Origin: Halanaerobium sp046541575
GTDB taxonomy: Bacteria > Bacillota > Halanaerobiia > Halanaerobiales > Halanaerobiaceae
Length of the DNA stretch: 35,922 nt
Assembly (NCBI GenBank): GCA_046541575.1
Contig: JBKHDA010000019.1
Location: forward strand, 1 to 35,922
Reading direction: 5' to 3'
Part shown: piece after piece, positions 31,879 to 35,922 of the stretch
Layout of the letters: each line of letters opens with the position of its first letter
Position numbering within the stretch: position 1 is the first letter of the stretch
The notes under the pieces: model-generated
Seen by the model: only the letters and a program-made list of their open reading frames with translations
What the model was told of the DNA's origin: nothing
Databases searched by the model: none
Made by a program: the position numbers and the translations under genes

Positions 31879-31903
31879 AAAGACTTTTCAAAACAAAGTC
31901 TTT
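31879..31903 (-). other. Hairpin just ahead of the acoX-like ribosome site
   Basis: The arms AAAGACTT and AAGTCTTT pair over 8 bp around a 9-nt loop, ending next to AGGAAGGG. It lies in the 57-base gap after the chemoreceptor gene. Without a T tract it is not a clear terminator and may affect translation. Confidence 0.4.
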
Positions 31904-31927
31904 AAATAAAACTATCTTTTTCCTATT

Positions 31928-34006
31928 TTAGAGTGAAAATTTATTTACAACATTAGTAAGCTCATTAGCAAGCTCTGCCAGTTCATCTGCAGCATTAACA
32001 ATTTCTTCGGTAGATGCACTCTGTTCTTCGCTGGCTGCTGCTACTTCTTCTGAGTTACTGGCTGCTTCTTCACTTACTGAGGCAATTTCCTGAACAGCAG
32101 ATTCAACTTCTTTGCTGTTTACACCGACATTTTTAGCCTTTAAGCTAATACTTTCAATCAGTTCTATCAGGTTTGCTGTAGCACTGTTTATCTTTTTAAA
32201 TGAACTGCCTGTGGACTGGATTGCATTAACACTTTCAGCAACCACCGCCTCTGTTTCGTCCATTTTTGCTACAGCATTCCCAACTCCACTCTGAATTTCC
32301 TTAACAAGACTGCCGATCTGATTGGTAGCATTTTCTGATTCTTCTGCAAGCTGTCTTATCTCATCTGCCACGACTGAAAATCCTCTTCCGGCTTCTCCCG
32401 CTCTTGCTGCCTCGATGGCTGCATTTAAAGCCAAAAGATTGGTCTGAGCTGCAATATCATTGATCAGCTGTACAATCTCACCGATCTTGTTTGAAAGATC
32501 CCCAAGACTGTTGACTGTATTTGAGACTTCATTGGAGTTATTTTTTACATCTTCAATCTGGTTAACCGAGTTATCAATTGAGCTATTACCCTCTTTAATA
32601 TTATTCATCACATTATCAGCCTGTTCATCCATTTCATCTGACATATAGGTTACATCATTAATTTCTTCAATAAGTTCATTAATTCGGCTGCTTGTCTCTT
32701 CTACCTGAGCTGACTGTTCCTCTGCTCCCGAAGCTACCTGCTGAATGGAGTGTCCTACCTGTTCGGCTGCAGCTGCAACTTCTTCCCCTGAGGCAGATAA
32801 TTCCTGACTGGATGCTGCCAGATTATTTGCTATATCTGCTGCATTTTTGATTACACTTCTCAGCTGGTCCTGCATTGTATTTAAAGCATCAGCAAGAATT
32901 CCAATTTCATCTCTGCTGTCAACATCTATTTTATCAGCAGCAAGATTACCATCTGCTATCTCTTTGGCAAATTCAACACCTAAATTAACAGGCCTGGTTA
33001 TACTTCTGGTAATAAAAAAGGCTACCGCTGCTCCAATTAAAACAGCAATAACAAGTGCTATTATCAGTTCTCTAACTGCTGCCAGCTGAACTGACTGCAT
33101 TTTTTCTAACTGCAGCTCCTGCAGATTCTCTGACTGAGCAATAAATTCAGCCGCTTTATCTTCCATTAGAGCCTCATTTTCATCTTTTACCCGTTCTACA
33201 CTGTGAATTTCTCTAAATAACTGCTCAGAGTTTTCCAGGTCAGCTATTATATTTTCAACTGCCTGGATATTTTGTTCTTCATTAAAGGAATCTCTCAATT
33301 CAGCAGCAGTCCCTTTAGCTGTTTCAAAAGCCTGAAGAGTATTTTCAGCATATTGATTCTGCAGTTCAGGGTTGGCCAGATTAATTATGTAATTTCTTTC
33401 CTGAATACCTATATTATCAATATCTTTTAAAAGCCTCTGTGCTACTAAGACTGTATTTGTCTTGGCATTTAATTCTTCTATGTTCACACTCAAACCATCA
33501 GACTGACTATATCTATTCAACATGCTGTCAAAATCACCCATTTGAATTTCCAGCATAGTTGAAACCTGTAGTTTATAATTTTCTTCTGCACTAACAAAAT
33601 CAGATCTTAATTCATTCTGCTGAAAAAGTTCCTCAGCATATTTATCAACCACTTCTTTATATTCAGCTGCTAATAACTGCATCTGATCAATTCGAGCTCT
33701 GTTATCCTGCTCAGTCATTAACAGCTTAGTATTTTCACTTTGAGCTATCATCTGATCAATCTTAGAATCAATATCATCAACATAACGCTGTTCTTCTCTT
33801 AACATAAACTCTTTTTCCATCTGTCTGATTTCAAGAACAGATTTTGCAAATCCAGCAGCATCATTTGTGATTTTTACATCATTATTCACATTACTAAGAC
33901 CATTATAACCTATAAAGGTCATAAATGCTGTTATAATAAGTAATACAGCAAAACCGCCTCCAATTTTAACCCCTAAATCAAGGTCTCTAAATACTTTAAA
34001 CACCAT
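31928..34006 (-). CDS. Methyl-accepting chemotaxis protein with helical-bimodular-type sensor
   Basis: This 692-aa transmembrane chemoreceptor has span 1 at about 16-36, a long all-helical outer domain 37-312, span 2 at 313-334, a HAMP domain to about 390, and a cytoplasmic signalling coiled coil. The tip QLINDIAAQTNLLALNAAIE at 513-532 is canonical. The sensor contains EIRQMEKEFMLRE near 59-71 and NIGIQERNYIINL near 198-210, the two repeated motifs of HBM sensors, some of which bind organic acids. There is no NWETF-type CheR tether. AAAGGAGATG lies before the ATG. No other chemotaxis gene is adjacent. Confidence 0.95.
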   Translation of the reverse strand: MVFKVFRDLDLGVKIGGGFAVLLIITAFMTFIGYNGLSNVNNDVKITNDAAGFAKSVLEIRQMEKEFMLREEQRYVDDIDSKIDQMIAQSENTKLLMTEQDNRARIDQMQLLAAEYKEVVDKYAEELFQQNELRSDFVSAEENYKLQVSTMLEIQMGDFDSMLNRYSQSDGLSVNIEELNAKTNTVLVAQRLLKDIDNIGIQERNYIINLANPELQNQYAENTLQAFETAKGTAAELRDSFNEEQNIQAVENIIADLENSEQLFREIHSVERVKDENEALMEDKAAEFIAQSENLQELQLEKMQSVQLAAVRELIIALVIAVLIGAAVAFFITRSITRPVNLGVEFAKEIADGNLAADKIDVDSRDEIGILADALNTMQDQLRSVIKNAADIANNLAASSQELSASGEEVAAAAEQVGHSIQQVASGAEEQSAQVEETSSRINELIEEINDVTYMSDEMDEQADNVMNNIKEGNSSIDNSVNQIEDVKNNSNEVSNTVNSLGDLSNKIGEIVQLINDIAAQTNLLALNAAIEAARAGEAGRGFSVVADEIRQLAEESENATNQIGSLVKEIQSGVGNAVAKMDETEAVVAESVNAIQSTGSSFKKINSATANLIELIESISLKAKNVGVNSKEVESAVQEIASVSEEAASNSEEVAAASEEQSASTEEIVNAADELAELANELTNVVNKFSL

Positions 34007-34125
34007 AACATCTCCTTTAGACTGAAAGTTGATTAAATAACCATGGATAATCTTTCAGGGGTGATTGATATCTTCCTGCAAGTATATCCGATTTTATTTA
34101 TATTTCAAAACTCATTTATTTAAGT

Positions 34126-34974
34126 TCAGGTTAAACTTTCTGCTGCATGATATGAGCTTCTTGCAAATGGTTGAGAAACCACAGATTTAAATCCTAAAGA
34201 TTCCCCAATAGACTTATACTCTGCAAATAACTCAGGTCTAATAAATTCCGAAACTTCAAGCTGATTATTTGAAGGCTGTAGATACTGGCCAATGGTTAAA
34301 ATATCAACATTCTTTTTCCTCAAATCCTTCATCACCTCTACAAGCTCTTCCTTTTTTTCACCAAGTCCTACCATAATACCAGATTTTGTATATAATTTTG
34401 GATTAAGTTCTTTCATTTTTTCTAAAACAGCTAAAGACTGCTGATAATCAGCTTCAGGTCTAACACTGCTGTATAGTCTGGGAATTGTTTCAACATTATG
34501 ATTAAAAACTTCAAAGTCAGCTTCTGCCAGTTTTTTTAAAATTTCAATTTCACCCTGGAAATCAGGAGTTAAAAGTTCAATTTTGATTTCAGTTGATATT
34601 TTTTTTACTTCTGCAGTAGTTTTTATAAACTGACCTACTCCTCCATCTTCCAGGTCATCTCTGGTTACAGAAGTAATTACCACATACTTTAATTTTAATC
34701 TTTTGACAGCTTCTGCCAGATGAGAAGGTTCCAGAGGATCAACTTTTTCAGGTTCAGCAGAATTAACAGCACAAAAACTGCAATTTCTACTGCAGTTTTC
34801 GCCTAAGATCATAAATGTTGCTGTATTATTTGCAAAGCATTCCCCCTGATTAGGGCATTCTGCACTACTGCAGACTGTATTTAAATTTAGATCTTCAAGA
34901 ACTTCTTTGACTTTAACTAATTTATCCTGAGTATAAAGTCTTTTTTTAAGCCATTTGGGAAACTTTGAGCTCAT
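34126..34974 (-). CDS. lipA: Lipoyl synthase LipA
   Basis: This 282-aa radical-SAM enzyme inserts two sulfurs into protein-bound octanoyl. The auxiliary cluster cysteines are C35, C40 and C46 (CSSAECPNQGEC), and the radical-SAM CX3CX2C is C61, C65 and C68 (CSRNCSFC). The conserved RSSYHA motif ends the protein. GGAAGGGTGA lies upstream of ATG. It forms the lipoate pathway with lipB, with the chemoreceptor and acoX-like genes lying between the two. Confidence 0.96.
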   Translation of the reverse strand: MSSKFPKWLKKRLYTQDKLVKVKEVLEDLNLNTVCSSAECPNQGECFANNTATFMILGENCSRNCSFCAVNSAEPEKVDPLEPSHLAEAVKRLKLKYVVITSVTRDDLEDGGVGQFIKTTAEVKKISTEIKIELLTPDFQGEIEILKKLAEADFEVFNHNVETIPRLYSSVRPEADYQQSLAVLEKMKELNPKLYTKSGIMVGLGEKKEELVEVMKDLRKKNVDILTIGQYLQPSNNQLEVSEFIRPELFAEYKSIGESLGFKSVVSQPFARSSYHAAESLT

Positions 34975-35046
34975 TTTCTTTCACCCTTCCAGAGATATAT
35001 TTTAAATTATTTAAATGAATTTATTTAATAATATGTTTGTGTATAT

Positions 35047-35850
35047 TTATGTTCTTTCTTTTACAACATTATTTTTTAAAGTACCTATACCATCAATTTT
35101 AATTTCAATTGTGTCTTCTGGCTTTAGATAAATTGGCGGTTTTCTTGCAAAACCTACTCCTTTTGGAGTTCCTGTCATAATTACTGTGCCTGGCTTTAGA
35201 GTCATATTTTTAGATAAATAACTGACAAGTTCTGCAGTATCAAATATCATATTGGAAGTATTTGAATTCTGCATAATCTGGCCATTCAATATAGAAGATA
35301 TTTTACAGTTATCAGGATCTAAATCAGTTTCAATGACCGGACCCAGGGGACAGAAAGTATCAAATGATTTTGCTCTTGCCCACTGTTTATCGATTTTTAT
35401 CTGGCAGTCTCTTGCACTTACATCATTAGCACAGGTATATCCTAAAATAAAATCTTTAACCTGATCTTTTTCTATGTTTTTACATTTTTTGCCAATAACA
35501 ACTGCAAGCTCTGCTTCATAATCAACTTCATCAGGAGCCATTCTAGGCAGAATAATATCAGCATCTGGACCTGTCAGACTATTAGTTGCTTTGATAAATA
35601 TTATTGGTCTTTCTGGTATTCTGAGTCCACTCTCTTCTGCATGATCCTGATAATTTAAACCAACAGCAATTATATTTTCGGGGTCTACCGGCGGCTGTAA
35701 TTCGACCTCTTCTAAGGTTGCAACCTTTTCTCCTAAGGAAAAATCAGCAAAGATATTACCATTGATTTTATAAACCTCATCTTTGATCAAAATACCGAAA
35801 TTAACTTTATCTGTCAATTGATCTGATCTTTTGTATCTAATTATCTTCAT
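35047..35850 (-). CDS. Fumarylacetoacetate hydrolase family protein
   Basis: This 267-aa FAH-fold enzyme is of the YcgM/catechol-pathway type. It shows VGLNYQDHAEESG at 63-75, the metal ligands E112 and E114 in VDYEAELAVVIG, GYTCANDVSARDCQ near 134-147, and GTVIMTGTPKGVGF near the end. Members act as acylpyruvate hydrolases, oxaloacetate decarboxylases or ring-cleavage isomerases, and the sequence does not separate these. AAGGAG lies before the ATG. Confidence 0.9.
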   Translation of the reverse strand: MKIIRYKRSDQLTDKVNFGILIKDEVYKINGNIFADFSLGEKVATLEEVELQPPVDPENIIAVGLNYQDHAEESGLRIPERPIIFIKATNSLTGPDADIILPRMAPDEVDYEAELAVVIGKKCKNIEKDQVKDFILGYTCANDVSARDCQIKIDKQWARAKSFDTFCPLGPVIETDLDPDNCKISSILNGQIMQNSNTSNMIFDTAELVSYLSKNMTLKPGTVIMTGTPKGVGFARKPPIYLKPEDTIEIKIDGIGTLKNNVVKERT

Positions 35851-35882
35851 ATTTTTTTCTCCTTATATCCTAAATAATTAAT

Positions 35883-35922
35883 TTAATTATTTTTCAGCAT
35901 CATTTTTTCAGCTTTTTTTAGT
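35883..35922 (-). CDS. Possible C-terminal end of an upstream gene (partial)
   Basis: On the minus strand an open frame enters from the right edge and ends with TAA at 35885-35883, giving a Lys-rich tail, KKAEKMMLKNN. It lies 32 bases upstream of the FAH-family gene, so it may be the end of the preceding gene in the same operon. The piece is too short to be sure. Confidence 0.3.
   Translation of the reverse strand, partial: LKKAEKMMLKNN

Noticed and set aside
34007..34125. Cyclic di-GMP riboswitch or sigma-28 promoter ahead of the chemoreceptor
   Set aside because: I found neither the GEMM core elements nor a correctly spaced TAAA/GCCGATAA pair. Only a weak CTGAAAG/CTTTCAG inverted repeat is present.

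Overview
The window is about 36 kb of low-GC DNA from a fermentative, probably halophilic bacterium, most likely a diderm Firmicute of the Halanaerobiales (Halanaerobium-like). This assignment is inference. It rests on A/T-rich codons with AGGAGG-type ribosome sites, a very acidic exported rhodanese, a sugar-binding protein with a signal-peptidase-I type leader and no lipobox cysteine, a HisZ/short-HisG histidine pathway, and trehalose synthesis genes. Nearly all genes lie on the minus strand. The exceptions are a partial gene at the left edge, hisJ, and the kinase-like/HPRT-like pair at 25.2-26.7 kb.

Layout from left to right. 1-179 holds the end of an unrecognised plus-strand gene and its terminator. 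406-7547 is a sugar-uptake locus. Read on the minus strand it runs lacI-type regulator, second lacI-type regulator with two DNA-binding domains, binding protein, two permeases, GH13 alpha-glucosidase. Two identical 22-bp operators flank the regulator pair. No ABC ATPase is present. 7639-9141 is a membrane diguanylate cyclase. 9307-17258 is a complete his operon, hisZ-G-D-C-B-H-A-F-IE, with a consensus promoter and an operator-like inverted repeat over its start point. The missing phosphatase step is supplied by hisJ at 19722-20525. 17368-19501 holds an aldo/keto reductase and a membrane-anchored tandem rhodanese. 20560-24982 holds otsB, otsA, a metallo-beta-lactamase-fold protein and glgC, a set suited to making trehalose and nucleotide sugars.

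25199-26718 is the most unusual pair. The first gene encodes a cytidylate-kinase-like domain fused to a PD-(D/E)XK-like domain. It is translationally coupled to an HPRT-like protein whose PRPP motif has lost two of its acidic residues. The right part carries a Sir2 deacetylase, an unknown protein, an AlkD-type DNA glycosylase, an AEC transporter, lipB, an AcoX/ATP-NAD-kinase-like protein, a chemoreceptor, lipA and an FAH-family protein. lipB and lipA with acoX point to lipoate-dependent 2-oxoacid or acetoin metabolism encoded elsewhere.

Three copies of a dispersed 62-67 bp repeat sit directly after the stop codons of the alpha-glucosidase, diguanylate cyclase and hisIE genes. Each contains a large and a small hairpin, and both hairpins show compensatory base changes between copies. 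I saw no tRNA, rRNA, CRISPR array, prophage or intact insertion sequence, and no gene-free stretch longer than 300 bases.
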